A DNA stretch of 64,000 bases from an uncultured Bacteroidales bacterium. Its GTDB lineage: Bacteria; Bacteroidota; Bacteroidia; Bacteroidales; UBA932. Location: the NCBI GenBank assembly GCA_947302175.1, contig CAMYVB010000001.1, positions 154,397 through 218,396 on the forward strand. Direction: 5' to 3'. Under the pieces are notes generated by a model, which was not told where the DNA came from, searched no databases, and saw only the letters and a program-made list of their open reading frames with translations. The translations under genes and the position numbers were made by a program. Shown here piece after piece: positions 8,267-17,531 of this stretch. Numbering within the stretch: the stretch's first letter is position 1; each line of letters begins with the position of its first letter.

Positions 8267-9058
8267 ATGAGTTTTTGGAGTAATTGGATGGTTAAGAACC
8301 TCGTGGGCGCCGTGGCGTTCGTTGCTGCCATAGTTATAGGCGTATCAATCTTGCTCAATGCCGTTACGCGCCACGGGCAGGAAGTCGCCGTCCCCGATTT
8401 CAGCAATCTTTCGGTCCCTGAGGCTCAGGAACTGGCGGCTAAGTCAGGCCTGGAAGTCGTTGTGGCGGATTCGGTCTATATACGCCGCATGCAGAAAGGT
8501 GCAGTTTTCAGCCAGAACCCCAAGGCGGGCTCCCGCGTGAAGGACGGCCGCACCATAAGGGTCAATATCAATGCCTCCAACTCCAAGAAGGTCTCCATGC
8601 CCGATCTCGTGGGCTACTCCATGCGTCAGGCCAAGGCCGAGCTTTCTTCCAAAGGTCTCTATCTCGGCAGGATAATCTACATAAGGGACATGGCGACCAA
8701 CAACGTGATAAAGCAGCTCTACCGCAATGCCGAAATCCTTCCCGGCACCATGATAGAGAGCGGAGCCAACGTGGATCTCGTCGTGGGACTGAGCGATACG
8801 GAGAACAGGACTATTGTCCCCGATGTGCGCGGAATGCGCTGCCTAAGGGCCATAGACGCCGTCCAGGACAACTCCCTCAACATAGGGCGCCTGAAGTTCG
8901 ACGCTTCCGTCAAGACCTATTCCGACTCTCTCAATGCCGTGGTGCTCAGCCAGTCTCCTGCGCCCCGCGATGCGAGCATCCTCATGGGTTCGGAAGTCTC
9001 TCTCTCCCTTTCCCTCGATCCCGAGCTTATCTCGAAGGTGATGTCTTCCAAGCCGTGA
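8267..9058 (+). CDS. PASTA domain-containing membrane protein
   Basis: A 263-residue protein with one N-terminal transmembrane segment (about residues 11-32) and a periplasmic part composed of three PASTA-like repeats. Each repeat starts with a proline-containing motif: VPDFSNLSVPEAQELA, MPDLVGYSMRQAKAEL and VPDVRGMRCLRAID. PASTA modules elsewhere bind peptidoglycan fragments in Ser/Thr kinases and penicillin-binding proteins, but no kinase or transpeptidase domain is attached here. The stop overlaps the GTG start of the RluD-type gene, an arrangement often seen in Bacteroidota. A role in sensing or binding cell-wall material is inference. Confidence 0.88.
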   Translation: MSFWSNWMVKNLVGAVAFVAAIVIGVSILLNAVTRHGQEVAVPDFSNLSVPEAQELAAKSGLEVVVADSVYIRRMQKGAVFSQNPKAGSRVKDGRTIRVNINASNSKKVSMPDLVGYSMRQAKAELSSKGLYLGRIIYIRDMATNNVIKQLYRNAEILPGTMIESGANVDLVVGLSDTENRTIVPDVRGMRCLRAIDAVQDNSLNIGRLKFDASVKTYSDSLNAVVLSQSPAPRDASILMGSEVSLSLSLDPELISKVMSSKP

Positions 9059-10143
9059 TAGAGGATAGCTCATATGAAGACCTGATCCTTCCGGATGATA
9101 CTCCTTCAGACGACGAGGGAGGCCTTTTCGAGCACTTCAGACTCGACGTAGACAAGGGGCAGGCTCCCATCAGGGTCGACAAATACATGGCGACCCACCT
9201 TGAGGACAGCTCCCGCAGCCGCATCCAGGATGCCATCAAGGCCGGATATGTGCTGGTCAACGGCAAGACCGCCAAGGCAAATCTCATCCTCCGCCCCGAG
9301 GACGTAATCCAGTTCGTGATGCCCTACAAGCGTCGCGGGCTTGAGATTATCCCTCAGGACATTCCTCTGGACATAGTCTATGAAGACGATGACGTGCTTA
9401 TCATAAACAAGCCGGCGGGCATGGTCGTGCATCCCGGTCACGGGCATTATGAAGGGACGCTGATCAACGCCCTGGCCCATCATCTGGGCCTGAAGCAGGG
9501 TCCTGACGCCGACGATGAGAGGATGGGCATACTAGTGCACAGGATAGACAAGGATACGAGCGGGCTTCTCGCCGTCGCAAAGAACGACGAGGCCCAGTTC
9601 AATCTCGCAGGCCAGTTTTTCAAGCACAGTATAGACCGCCGCTACGAGGCCGTCGTCTGGGGAAATATCAAGGACGACGAAGGGACGGTAGATGCCTATA
9701 TTGGCCGCGACCCTTCTGACAGGCTTCGATTTAAGGTAGTCGACGACCCTCTGAAGGGCAAGAGCGCAGTCACCCATTACAAGGTTCTGGAGCGTTTCGG
9801 TTTCGTCACTCTGGTCGAATGCAAGCTCGAGACCGGCAGGACCCACCAGATAAGGGTCCATATGAGTTCCATAGGCCATCCGCTCTTCAACGACGAGCGC
9901 TACGGCGGATCGGAAATTCGCAAGGGGACCATATATTCTAAATACCGCCAATTTATTTCGAACTGTTTCGAACTTTGCCCCCGTCAGGCGCTGCACGCCC
10001 GCACGCTGGGTTTCGTACATCCTGCGACGGGCAAGTGGATGCAGTTTGATTCCCCGCTTCCCGGTGACATGGAAGCCCTTCTGGATAAATGGAGGGCATA
10101 CACGAAGACCGGATCTAACGCTTTGCCTCCTGAAGAATTCTGA
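9055..10143 (+). CDS. RluD-type 23S rRNA pseudouridine synthase
   Basis: Isomerises specific uridines in large-subunit rRNA to pseudouridine. An N-terminal acidic extension of about 35 residues precedes an S4 RNA-binding domain (VDKYMATHLEDSSRSRIQDAI region). The catalytic RluA/RluD motif HRIDKDTSGLL is near residues 161-171, with the catalytic Asp in it. LETGRTHQIRVHMSSIGHP is the second signature. The 362 residues fit RluD. The start is GTG, overlapping the PASTA gene stop as GTGA, indicating translational coupling. The exact target uridines cannot be told from sequence, so no symbol is given. Confidence 0.93.
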   Translation: MIEDSSYEDLILPDDTPSDDEGGLFEHFRLDVDKGQAPIRVDKYMATHLEDSSRSRIQDAIKAGYVLVNGKTAKANLILRPEDVIQFVMPYKRRGLEIIPQDIPLDIVYEDDDVLIINKPAGMVVHPGHGHYEGTLINALAHHLGLKQGPDADDERMGILVHRIDKDTSGLLAVAKNDEAQFNLAGQFFKHSIDRRYEAVVWGNIKDDEGTVDAYIGRDPSDRLRFKVVDDPLKGKSAVTHYKVLERFGFVTLVECKLETGRTHQIRVHMSSIGHPLFNDERYGGSEIRKGTIYSKYRQFISNCFELCPRQALHARTLGFVHPATGKWMQFDSPLPGDMEALLDKWRAYTKTGSNALPPEEF

Positions 10144-10156
10144 CACAGCTTGACTT

Positions 10157-11797
10157 ATGAGAAATAATTTCCTGACCTTCTTTGTCCTGACTCTGATGTT
10201 CGCGGCCCTGATGTCCGTTCCCTTCCTCGTTCCGGGTGCAGGGTGGGTCGCGCTCTTCGGCCTGGTCCCGCTCCTCTTCATGGATGAGGTCGCCGACCAG
10301 TTGGAAGTGAAGCACTTTTTCTGGTGGTATTATGCGGCTTTCGTGCTTTGGAATGCCGTAACCACCTTCTGGGTGTGCAACGCGACCGTTGGCGGCGGTA
10401 TTTTCGCCGTCCTTGCCAATGCCTTCCAGATGGCGCTGGTCTGGGCCGTATTCAGATTGTCGAAAAAGCGTTTTTTCGGAGTGCTTCCTTATGTGTTCCT
10501 TGCCGTGATGTGGATAGCTTGGGAGAGAGCGTATTTCAGCGCCCAGATTTCATGGCCCTGGCTCACGCTCGGCAATTCGCTTGCAGGCACGGTCAAGCTT
10601 GCGCAGTGGTATGAGTACACCGGGACGCTCGGTGGTTCGCTCTGGATATGGGCTTGCAACATATGGTTATTCCTCATACTCAAGTCCGCCCTCGACGGGA
10701 CGCGTTTTTCGCGGCCGCTGAGTGAGCGCCTGGCCTCATGGCTCGGCGTCGCATTGTTACTGGCCTGCCCTGTCATTGTGTCACTCAAACTCTACGAAAA
10801 CAGGGGAGAGAAGGCTCCCGGAGAAGAGCTTGAAGTGGTGATAGCCCAGCCGAATTTCGACCCTTACGAGAAATTCAGCTCCATTCCCCGCGCCCAGCAG
10901 AACGTTATCCTGCTGGATCTGTTCGAAAAAGGGCTCCGCTCAGCGGGCCGGGACACTGCTTCAGGAGTGCTGCTCCTCGCCCCCGAGACCTTTACCTCGG
11001 ACATAGTGGTAGGGGATTACCCTTCCAGTCCCACGTGGTCGCGTTTCCAGTCCTTCCTGCAGAATCACCCTTCAGCTAATATCCTTTTCGGCGCGTCCTC
11101 TTTCGAGTTTATTCCATCGTCGGTCGAGTCCTACACTGCGCGCACGATGCGCGACGGCTCCAGCTATGAGTCGCACAATTCGGCGCTCATTACTGATGCG
11201 AGCTCAAGGACCGAGATTTACCACAAAAGCAAGCTTGTAGTCGGTACCGAGCTCACCCCTTACCCTCGTTTCTTTACAAAAATAGACAACATGCTCGGGG
11301 GAGTGATGGGGCGCTGCGTAGGTCAGGACAGCGTGTCCCTGCTTCGCTTCAAGACCCTTGACGCTTCAGGCAAGCTCCTTCGCGACATACCTCTCGGCAG
11401 CATCATATGCTATGAGTCCGCCTTCGGAGAATATTGCACAAAATACGTAAAGGAAGGCGCCAAGGCGCTTGTGGTCATAACGAACGACGCCTGGTGGGGC
11501 GACACCCCCGGATATAAGCAGCACCTCAGCTTCTCTTCCCTCAGGGCAATTGAGACCCGCCGCGAGATAGCCCGCTGCGCCAACACAGGCATATCAGGCT
11601 TTATCAACAGCAGGGGAGACGTTCTCAATTCCTCGCATTGGTGGGAAAGGGAGCATATGGAAGGAAGCATTCGTCTTAGCGACGAGAGGACTTTCTTCGT
11701 GCGCTACGGAGACATAACGGGCAGGATATGTACTCTTGCGTTCCTGCTGCTCCTGCTCGCGCTACTTGTGAGGCTCGTTACGATGAAAGTCAAATAA
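10157..11797 (+). CDS. lnt: Apolipoprotein N-acyltransferase
   Basis: Inner-membrane enzyme that adds the third acyl chain to the N terminus of lipoproteins. About six hydrophobic helices in the first 220 residues are followed by a periplasmic nitrilase-like domain. The catalytic triad is visible: Glu in LAPETF (near residue 278), Lys in YHKSKLVVG (near 358) and Cys in IICYESAFGE (near 418). A last helix lies at the C terminus. The 546-residue length is usual for Bacteroidota. It follows the RluD-type gene after 13 bases and ends at a hairpin shared with convergent rng. Several likely Lnt clients are encoded in this window. Confidence 0.95.
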   Translation: MRNNFLTFFVLTLMFAALMSVPFLVPGAGWVALFGLVPLLFMDEVADQLEVKHFFWWYYAAFVLWNAVTTFWVCNATVGGGIFAVLANAFQMALVWAVFRLSKKRFFGVLPYVFLAVMWIAWERAYFSAQISWPWLTLGNSLAGTVKLAQWYEYTGTLGGSLWIWACNIWLFLILKSALDGTRFSRPLSERLASWLGVALLLACPVIVSLKLYENRGEKAPGEELEVVIAQPNFDPYEKFSSIPRAQQNVILLDLFEKGLRSAGRDTASGVLLLAPETFTSDIVVGDYPSSPTWSRFQSFLQNHPSANILFGASSFEFIPSSVESYTARTMRDGSSYESHNSALITDASSRTEIYHKSKLVVGTELTPYPRFFTKIDNMLGGVMGRCVGQDSVSLLRFKTLDASGKLLRDIPLGSIICYESAFGEYCTKYVKEGAKALVVITNDAWWGDTPGYKQHLSFSSLRAIETRREIARCANTGISGFINSRGDVLNSSHWWEREHMEGSIRLSDERTFFVRYGDITGRICTLAFLLLLLALLVRLVTMKVK

Positions 11798-11801
11798 AAA
11801 A

Positions 11802-11831
11802 GAAAGAGGCTCTATTGATCGAGCCTCTTTC
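11802..11831. terminator. Terminator between convergent lnt and rng
   Basis: GAAAGAGGCTC (11802-11812) pairs perfectly with GAGCCTCTTTC (11821-11831) around 8 bases, with an A run to the left and TTTCCTTTGTT to the right. The right arm lies inside the last codons of rng (stop at 11812). Confidence 0.75.
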
Positions 11832-13383
11832 CTTTGTTGTCGTAGAGTTCATTTTGCAGGACGGAGAATTCCGTCGATTCGTCCAGTCTTAGACGTATGC
11901 CGTATTTTTTGCGCCATTTCCTGATGTAGGAGTTGAAAAGGCCGCGGCTTAGGTATGCTCCCAGCATGGGGCTTACCCTGAGATTCATTTCGCGTACTCC
12001 CTTGGAAGAAACGATTTCGGCGATTTTGCGCTCTATTTCCTCGTCGATTATTGCGCTGGAGGTGATTTTACCGGTGCCGTGGCATACGGGGCAGGTCTCC
12101 ATGGTGTCGATCTCCGTGGCGGGGCGAATGCGCTGGCGTGTAATCTGCATCAAGCCGAACTTCGTGAGGGGCAGGACGTTGTGCTTGGCTTTGTCGCCTG
12201 CCATGAGTTCTTCGACGTATTTATAGAGGGCGTTGCGGTGCTCCTGGCTCTCCATGTCTATGAAGTCCACGATGACGATGCCGCCCATATCGCGCAGACG
12301 AAGCTGGCGTACGATTTCTTCCGCGGCTATGCGATTGACCTCGTAGGTGTTTTCTTCCTGGTCTTCGGTCTTGGCCCTGATGCCGCTGTTGACGTCGATG
12401 ACATTGAGCGCTTCAGTGCTTTCAATCACTATGTATGCGCCCTGCTTGATGGGAACAACCTTGCCGAAAGAGCTCTTGATCTGGCGCGTGACTTCGAAGT
12501 GGTCGAAGATGGGCTCGCGGCCGTCGTAGAGCTTGACTATCTTTTCCTGATCGGGGGAGATGACGGATATGTATTCCCTGGTCTCTTCCCACACCTTCTC
12601 GTCGTTCACCCAGATGTTGGTGAATCCGGAGTCGAAAAGGTCCCTCAGGATGGTAGTGGTCTTGGAGTACTCGCTCAGGAGGGGTTTGATCCCCTTGTCG
12701 GCTGCAATGCTTTTCCACGATTCCTCCCATTTGGAGATTAGGGAGCGGAGCTCCCCGACGAGGACTGCCGCGTTCTTGCCTTCTGCGGCCGTGCGTATGA
12801 TTGCGCCGTAATTCTTGGGAAGTATGCTCCTGACGAGGGTCAGAAGCCTCTTTTTCTCTTCCTTGGACGAGATTTTCTGGGATACGCTCACTTTCTGTGC
12901 GAAAGGGAGGAGTACGATGTTGCGTCCTGCCAATGAAATTTCTGCAGTCAGGCGGGACCCTTTCGTGGATATGGGTTCTTTGACGATTTGGCCTATGATC
13001 ATCTGGCCCTTGCTGAGGACATCCGCGATGCGCCCCTCCTTTGCGATGGCGGGGCCGATCTGGATGCTCTCATAGAGGGCTTTGAGATCGGTGTTAGGGT
13101 TGCTCTTCTTTACAAACTCGTCAAAAGACGAAAAATAAAGGCCGAGGTCCAGATAGTGGATGAAGGCCTCTTTTTCGTCTCCTATATCGACGAATGCAGC
13201 ATTCAAAGCGGGGAGGATCTTTTTAACTCTTCCGAGAAAAACATCCCCCACGCTCGAGCTGTGACCCTGACCGGACTCTCTGTTTAGTTCTACCAGCCTG
13301 TGGTTTTCCATCAAGGCTATCCGAACTTCCGATGCCGTTACGTCGACAATCAGATCCTTAACAGAAGAAATCTCAGTCTCCAT
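11812..13383 (-). CDS. rng: Ribonuclease G/E family endoribonuclease
   Basis: A single-strand endoribonuclease for rRNA maturation and mRNA decay. An N-terminal S1 domain (VFLGRVKKILPALNAAFVDIG) is followed by the RNase H-like and catalytic DNase I-like regions (NVIDVNSG, GGIVIVDFID). The zinc-link motif CPVCHGTG is about 100 residues from the C terminus. At 523 residues it lacks the long scaffold tail of RNase E, so it is G-like. It is the third gene of a minus-strand unit behind HU and the 29-residue small protein, whose stop is only 9 bases upstream. The HU-rng linkage is common in Bacteroidota. Confidence 0.94.
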   Translation of the reverse strand: METEISSVKDLIVDVTASEVRIALMENHRLVELNRESGQGHSSSVGDVFLGRVKKILPALNAAFVDIGDEKEAFIHYLDLGLYFSSFDEFVKKSNPNTDLKALYESIQIGPAIAKEGRIADVLSKGQMIIGQIVKEPISTKGSRLTAEISLAGRNIVLLPFAQKVSVSQKISSKEEKKRLLTLVRSILPKNYGAIIRTAAEGKNAAVLVGELRSLISKWEESWKSIAADKGIKPLLSEYSKTTTILRDLFDSGFTNIWVNDEKVWEETREYISVISPDQEKIVKLYDGREPIFDHFEVTRQIKSSFGKVVPIKQGAYIVIESTEALNVIDVNSGIRAKTEDQEENTYEVNRIAAEEIVRQLRLRDMGGIVIVDFIDMESQEHRNALYKYVEELMAGDKAKHNVLPLTKFGLMQITRQRIRPATEIDTMETCPVCHGTGKITSSAIIDEEIERKIAEIVSSKGVREMNLRVSPMLGAYLSRGLFNSYIRKWRKKYGIRLRLDESTEFSVLQNELYDNKGKRLDQ

Positions 13384-13392
13384 GGGGTCGGC

Positions 13393-13482
13393 TTACTTCT
13401 TCTTGTGTCGGTTCAGGCGCAAACGCTTCTTGCGTTTGTGCGTTGACATTTTATGCCTTTTTCTCTTTTTTCCGCTGGGCAT
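13393..13482 (-). CDS. 29-residue basic protein, AURKAIP1/COX24-like small ribosomal protein candidate
   Basis: This ORF is too short for the ORF track. It translates to MPSGKKRKRHKM followed by THKRKKRLRLNRHKKK-type sequence, 29 residues with more than half Lys or Arg. Bacteroidota genomes carry a near-identical tiny protein in the same place, annotated as AURKAIP1/COX24 domain-containing; related small proteins in actinobacteria and mitochondria are small-subunit ribosomal components. It lies between HU and rng with 9 bases to the rng ATG and 20 bases after the HU stop, so it belongs to that operon. The ribosomal role is inference from the family. Confidence 0.85.
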   Translation of the reverse strand: MPSGKKRKRHKMSTHKRKKRLRLNRHKKK

Positions 13483-13502
13483 AATGCTAGTGATTTAAAT
13501 AA

Positions 13503-13784
13503 TTATTTTGCTTCCTTGACGGCCGCGACAAATACCTTTGCGGGCTTGAAGGCGGGGATATTGTGCTCGGGGATGGTGATGGTGGTCTTCTTGGTGATAT
13601 TCCTGGCGGCCTTGGTGGCCCTGTGCTTTACGATGAAGCTGCCGAAGCCACGGAGATAGACGGGCTCGCCTGCAACGATGGAACCCTTGACGCTTTCCAT
13701 GAAAGCTTCAACTACTGCCTGAACTGCTGCCTTCTCAACGCCGGTGGTCTTTGCCACTTCGCTTACGATTTCTGCTTTTGTCAT
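13503..13784 (-). CDS. HU family DNA-binding protein
   Basis: A 93-residue nucleoid-associated protein that bends DNA as a dimer. It shows the HU/IHF pattern: an N-terminal helical pair starting MTKAEIVSEVAKTTGVEK, the GFGSF motif, and the DNA-binding arm with the core proline region (TKKTTITIPEHNIPAFKPAK). The length is standard for HU. Whether it behaves as HU alpha, beta or IHF cannot be decided. It is the first gene of the unit with the small basic protein and rng, preceded by a well-matched promoter on the minus strand. Confidence 0.95.
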   Translation of the reverse strand: MTKAEIVSEVAKTTGVEKAAVQAVVEAFMESVKGSIVAGEPVYLRGFGSFIVKHRATKAARNITKKTTITIPEHNIPAFKPAKVFVAAVKEAK

Positions 13785-13831
13785 GATGTAAAAAAAATTA
13801 TGTTTTTATAGTTCTTGTTAATTCGGGGACG

Positions 13832-13862
13832 CAAAAATAGATGTTTTTTCGCAATATTCAAA
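13832..13862 (-). promoter_or_regulatory. Promoter of the HU-small protein-rng unit
   Basis: On the minus strand, TTTG (complement of 13859-13862) and TATTTTTG (complement of 13832-13839) are 19 bases apart, a full match to the Bacteroidota consensus. The leader to the HU start codon is about 45 bases. Confidence 0.7.
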
Positions 13863-13896
13863 ATCATTTTTCGCTGACTCATTTTGATATGCGCCA

Positions 13897-13953
13897 TATT
13901 TTTGGCACGATGATTGACCATTAAGTCCGGGCACTATTGGCAGTACGGATTCC
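13897..13953 (+). promoter_or_regulatory. lon upstream control region
   Basis: Three signals lie in the 88 bases before lon. TATTTTTG (13897-13904) fits the -7 element but has no -33 partner. TGGCACG-N4-TTGAC (13903-13918) resembles a sigma-54 site with one mismatch in the -12 GC. An inverted repeat TTGGCAG-N9-CTGCCAA follows (about 13937-13959), with the spacer length of CIRCE-type operators but a different arm sequence. Which, if any, operates is unknown. Confidence 0.4.
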
Positions 13954-13984
13954 TGCCAAATTGTCATATATTTTAGGAACTATT

Positions 13985-16390
13985 ATGGATAATTATACAA
14001 ATAAAGAATTCTTGTTTCCCGCGAGTACGGAAGTGAACATCATCCCCGTCATGGGCGAAGGCGGCTCCATGCGCATCGACCCCTCCGAGCTCCCGGACGT
14101 CATACCCGTGCTGGCGCTTCGCAATGCCGTGCTTTTCCCCGGCACCATATACCCCATCACGATAGGCCGCGAAAAGTCAGTTAAGCTCATACGCGACGCC
14201 GAGAAGAGCGGCTCTTTCATCGCTGCAGTGCCCCAGGTGGACATTTCGGTGGAGGACCCTGCGGCGGAAGACCTGTACCCCTACGGCACCGTGGCCAAGG
14301 TCGTCAAGACCCTTGACATGCCTGATGGCACGATAACCGCCATCATACAGTCCTTCAAGCGCCTGAGCGTGGACGCCGTGCTCTCCTACGAGCCCTACAT
14401 CACCGCCCGAGTGCATTATCTCGACGAGTACCTCCCTTCGAGGGACGACAAGGAGATGCGCATGCTCTCCGAGTCCCTCAAGGACAAGGCTTCCACCCTC
14501 ATACGCTCGTCAAATTTCGCCCCCAAGGAGGCAGTCGCCGCCCTCAAGAGCATAGACGATTTCGCCTTCCTTACCAATTTCGTCGCGACTACCATCGACG
14601 TCGAGAACTTTGCCGACAAGGTGGCTCTCCTGCAATACGACGACGTGAAGATGCGCGCCATGAAGCTCCTCACGGTGCTCGACGTCCAGCTCGAGTTCCT
14701 CAAGATCAAGCAGGAAATCAACCAGAAGGTCAAGGGCGAAATAGACCAGCAGCAGAGGGAATACTACCTCAACAACCAGCTGCGCACCATCCAGGAAGAG
14801 CTGGGCATGGACGACAGCGAGGAGCTCGCCAGGTTCCGCGAAAGGGCTGCCGCCAAGAAGTGGCCCGAAAAGGTCGCCGCCATCTTCGAAAAGGAGATGG
14901 TCAAGCTCGAGCGCTACAACACTTCCTCGCCCGACTACAGCGTCCAGTACAACTTCATCGAGTTCATGCTCGACCTCCCCTGGGGCGAGATGTCGGAGGA
15001 CAACCTCGACCTCAAGCACGCCCGCAAGGTCCTCGATCACGACCATTTCGGTCTCGACCAGGTCAAGGACCGCATAATCGAGTACCTCGCCGTGCTCAAG
15101 CTCAAGGGCAATATGAAATCCCCCATACTCTGCCTCTACGGCCCTCCCGGAGTGGGCAAAACCTCCCTTGGCAAGTCCGTCGCCAGGGCCCTCGGCCGCG
15201 AGTACGTGAGGATTTCGCTCGGCGGCATGCACGATGAGGCCGAAATACGCGGCCACCGCAAGACCTATGTCGGCGCCCTGCCCGGCAGGATCCTGAGCGG
15301 CATAGCCCGTGCCGGCAAGTCCAACCCCGTCGTCGTGCTTGACGAGATTGACAAGCTTAATTCCGACTTCAAGGGCGACCCTTCGTCCGCCCTACTCGAA
15401 GTCCTCGACCCCGAGCAGAACTCCACCTTCCACGACAACTATCTCGACATCGATTACGATTTGTCGAACGTCCTTTTCATCACCACCGCCAACGGCATTT
15501 CAAGCATACAGCCCGCCCTCAAGGACAGGATGGAAATGATCAACGTGACCGGCTATCTCGCTGAAGAGAAGGCCGAAATCGCCACCCACTTCCTCCTCCC
15601 GAAGCAGATAGAAGAGCACGGACTGCCCAAAAACGCCTTCCGCTTCGAGCCTTCCGCCCTTCGCGCCGTCATCGACGAGTACACCCACGAAAGCGGCGTC
15701 CGCGGCCTGGAGAAACGCATAGCCAAGATTGCCCGCCTTACCGCCAAGAAGATGGCAATGGAGGAGGAATACCCCACCGTCATCAAGAAAGAGCATCTCA
15801 AGGAGTACCTGGGCCTGCCGACCAATTTCCACGACCTCCAGAAGGGCAACGAAGTCCCCGGAGTCGTGACGGGCCTCGCCTGGACCGAGATGGGCGGCGA
15901 AATCCTCTTCGTAGAGAGCAGCGTCTCCAACGGCAAGGGCGTAATGACCATGACAGGCAACCTCGGCGACGTCATGAAAGAGTCCGCCACCATCGCCTAC
16001 CAGTATATCAAGGCCCACCCCGAGCTCGCCCACATGACCAGCGAGGAGTTCGCAGCCAAGGACATACACGTCCACGTGCCCGAGGGCGCCGTGCCCAAGG
16101 ATGGCCCTTCGGCCGGCATCACCATGGTGAGCTCCATGATTTCCGCCCTTCGCGGCGAAAGGATCAAGCTCCATTATGCCATGACAGGCGAAATGACCCT
16201 TCGCGGAAGGGTCCTGCCCGTCGGCGGCATCAAGGAAAAGATACTGGCCGCCAAGCGCTCCGGAGTGAAGACCATAGTCATCTCCGAAGAGAACCGCAAG
16301 GATGTAGAGGACATCAAGGAAATCTACATCAAGGGTCTCGACTTCATCTACGTCCACGACATCAACGACGTAATCAGCAATATATTCTGA
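13985..16390 (+). CDS. lon: ATP-dependent protease La (Lon)
   Basis: Cytosolic AAA+ serine protease that removes misfolded and regulatory proteins. The start is placed at the ATG at 13985 (MDNYTN); the 16 residues before it in the ORF track do not look like Lon. The 801-residue protein has the N-terminal substrate-binding domain, Walker [10 protein letters not shown] near residue 385, Walker B VVLDEIDK, and the C-terminal protease domain with catalytic Ser in PKDGPSAGI (near 708) and Lys in [12 protein letters not shown] (near 750). The stop overlaps the ATG of ung. The upstream region carries an inverted repeat and may be stress-regulated. Confidence 0.96.
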   Translation: MDNYTNKEFLFPASTEVNIIPVMGEGGSMRIDPSELPDVIPVLALRNAVLFPGTIYPITIGREKSVKLIRDAEKSGSFIAAVPQVDISVEDPAAEDLYPYGTVAKVVKTLDMPDGTITAIIQSFKRLSVDAVLSYEPYITARVHYLDEYLPSRDDKEMRMLSESLKDKASTLIRSSNFAPKEAVAALKSIDDFAFLTNFVATTIDVENFADKVALLQYDDVKMRAMKLLTVLDVQLEFLKIKQEINQKVKGEIDQQQREYYLNNQLRTIQEELGMDDSEELARFRERAAAKKWPEKVAAIFEKEMVKLERYNTSSPDYSVQYNFIEFMLDLPWGEMSEDNLDLKHARKVLDHDHFGLDQVKDRIIEYLAVLKLKGNMKSPILCLYGPPGVGKTSLGKSVARALGREYVRISLGGMHDEAEIRGHRKTYVGALPGRILSGIARAGKSNPVVVLDEIDKLNSDFKGDPSSALLEVLDPEQNSTFHDNYLDIDYDLSNVLFITTANGISSIQPALKDRMEMINVTGYLAEEKAEIATHFLLPKQIEEHGLPKNAFRFEPSALRAVIDEYTHESGVRGLEKRIAKIARLTAKKMAMEEEYPTVIKKEHLKEYLGLPTNFHDLQKGNEVPGVVTGLAWTEMGGEILFVESSVSNGKGVMTMTGNLGDVMKESATIAYQYIKAHPELAHMTSEEFAAKDIHVHVPEGAVPKDGPSAGITMVSSMISALRGERIKLHYAMTGEMTLRGRVLPVGGIKEKILAAKRSGVKTIVISEENRKDVEDIKEIYIKGLDFIYVHDINDVISNIF

Positions 16391-17058
16391 TGGAAGTAAG
16401 GATTGAGCAAAGCTGGAAGGAGGCTCTCGCTCCGGAGTTCGAAAAACCGTATTTCGAGTCGCTGGTGCGCTTCCTCCACGGCGAAAAAGATTCCGGCCGG
16501 GTGGTTTATCCTCCCGGCGGAAGCATTTTCAAGGCTTTCGAGCTCACTCCGCTCCCGTCCGTCAAGGCAGTCATCCTCGGCCAGGATCCCTACCACAACC
16601 CCGGGCAGGCCATGGGCCTTAGTTTTTCCGTCCCCGACGGCATCCCTTCGCCGCCTTCGCTCAACAACATCTTCAAGGAGATTGAGAACGACCTCGGCGT
16701 CAGGATGTCCGGCAGGACCAATCTCGAGCCCTGGGCCAGGCAGGGAGTGCTCCTTCTGAACGCCATCCTGACGGTGAGGGCCGGAGCTGCTGCTTCGCAC
16801 AGCGGCATTGGCTGGCAGGAATTCACCGATGCCGTCATCAGGACGGTGTCCGAGCGCTGCGACGGCGTGGTTTTCCTCCTCTGGGGCAATTTCGCGCGCA
16901 GCAAGCGCGACCTCATCGACACCTCCCGCCACTACGTTCTGGAGGCGGCGCACCCCTCGCCGCTTGCCCGAGGCGCGTTTTTTGGATGCCGTCATTTTTC
17001 AAAGACCAACGAAATACTCGCCCGCGAGGGCAAAACTCCCATAAACTGGCAGTTATAA
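16390..17058 (+). CDS. ung: Uracil-DNA glycosylase
   Basis: Excises uracil from DNA as the first step of base excision repair. This is a family 1 enzyme of 222 residues with the water-activating motif GQDPYHNPGQA (catalytic Asp at residue 66), the uracil-binding LLLNAILTVRAG segment, LLWGNFA, and the minor-groove loop HPSPLARGAF containing the catalytic His. The ATG overlaps the lon stop by one base and the ung stop overlaps the coaD ATG in the same way, so lon, ung and coaD are likely one transcript. Confidence 0.97.
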   Translation: MEVRIEQSWKEALAPEFEKPYFESLVRFLHGEKDSGRVVYPPGGSIFKAFELTPLPSVKAVILGQDPYHNPGQAMGLSFSVPDGIPSPPSLNNIFKEIENDLGVRMSGRTNLEPWARQGVLLLNAILTVRAGAAASHSGIGWQEFTDAVIRTVSERCDGVVFLLWGNFARSKRDLIDTSRHYVLEAAHPSPLARGAFFGCRHFSKTNEILAREGKTPINWQL

Positions 17059-17531
17059 TGAAACGCATAGCGCTTTTCCCCGGATCTTTCGATCCTTTTA
17101 CCGCAGGCCATCTCAACATATTGAAGAGGGCCCTTACGATGTTTGACGAAGTCGTTGTCGCCGCCGGCGTCAACCAGGACAAACGCGGCTTTTTCGACAT
17201 GGACTCCAGGCTCGAAATCATACGTCAGGCCACAAAGGGCATGGAAGGCGTGTCATGCATCAAGTATGACGGCCTGACCGTAGACCTTTGCCGCGAAATG
17301 GGCATACGCCACATCGTGAGGGGCGTGCGCAACATGATTGATTTCGAGACTGAAAGGTCGGTTGCGGATGCTAACCGCCGCCTTGCTCCCGAGATTGAGA
17401 CCATCATTATCCCTACAGCCCAGGAGTTCGCCCACATCTCTTCGTCCGCCGTGCGCGACATCCTGCGCCATGGCGGCGACACGGGTCTTTTCCTTTCAGA
17501 AGGAGTAGTACTTCCTCCCCGTAATGCGTAG
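17058..17531 (+). CDS. coaD: Phosphopantetheine adenylyltransferase
   Basis: Transfers AMP to 4'-phosphopantetheine, the penultimate step of coenzyme A synthesis. The start is the ATG at 17058 (MKRIALFPGSFDP); the 24 residues ahead of it in the ORF track overlap ung and are not part of the family. The 157-residue length is typical. The nucleotidyltransferase motif TAGHLNI (the T/HxGH signature) lies near residues 14-20, and the C-terminal ISSSAVRD motif binds the ATP phosphates. It overlaps the stop of ung by one base and the following thioredoxin-like gene by 8 bases. Confidence 0.97.
   Translation: MKRIALFPGSFDPFTAGHLNILKRALTMFDEVVVAAGVNQDKRGFFDMDSRLEIIRQATKGMEGVSCIKYDGLTVDLCREMGIRHIVRGVRNMIDFETERSVADANRRLAPEIETIIIPTAQEFAHISSSAVRDILRHGGDTGLFLSEGVVLPPRNA

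Noticed and set aside
13937-13959. CIRCE operator upstream of lon
   Set aside because: Spacer length matches but the arms (TTGGCAG/CTGCCAA) differ from the TTAGCACTC/GAGTGCTAA consensus, so I report only an inverted repeat.
13937-13984. Longer N terminus of Lon in the ORF track
   Set aside because: The extra 16 residues are encoded by the inverted-repeat leader and do not resemble Lon; the ATG at 13985 is preferred.
15500-16357. 285-residue minus-strand ORF opposite lon
   Set aside because: Shadow of lon; no start context and no domain.
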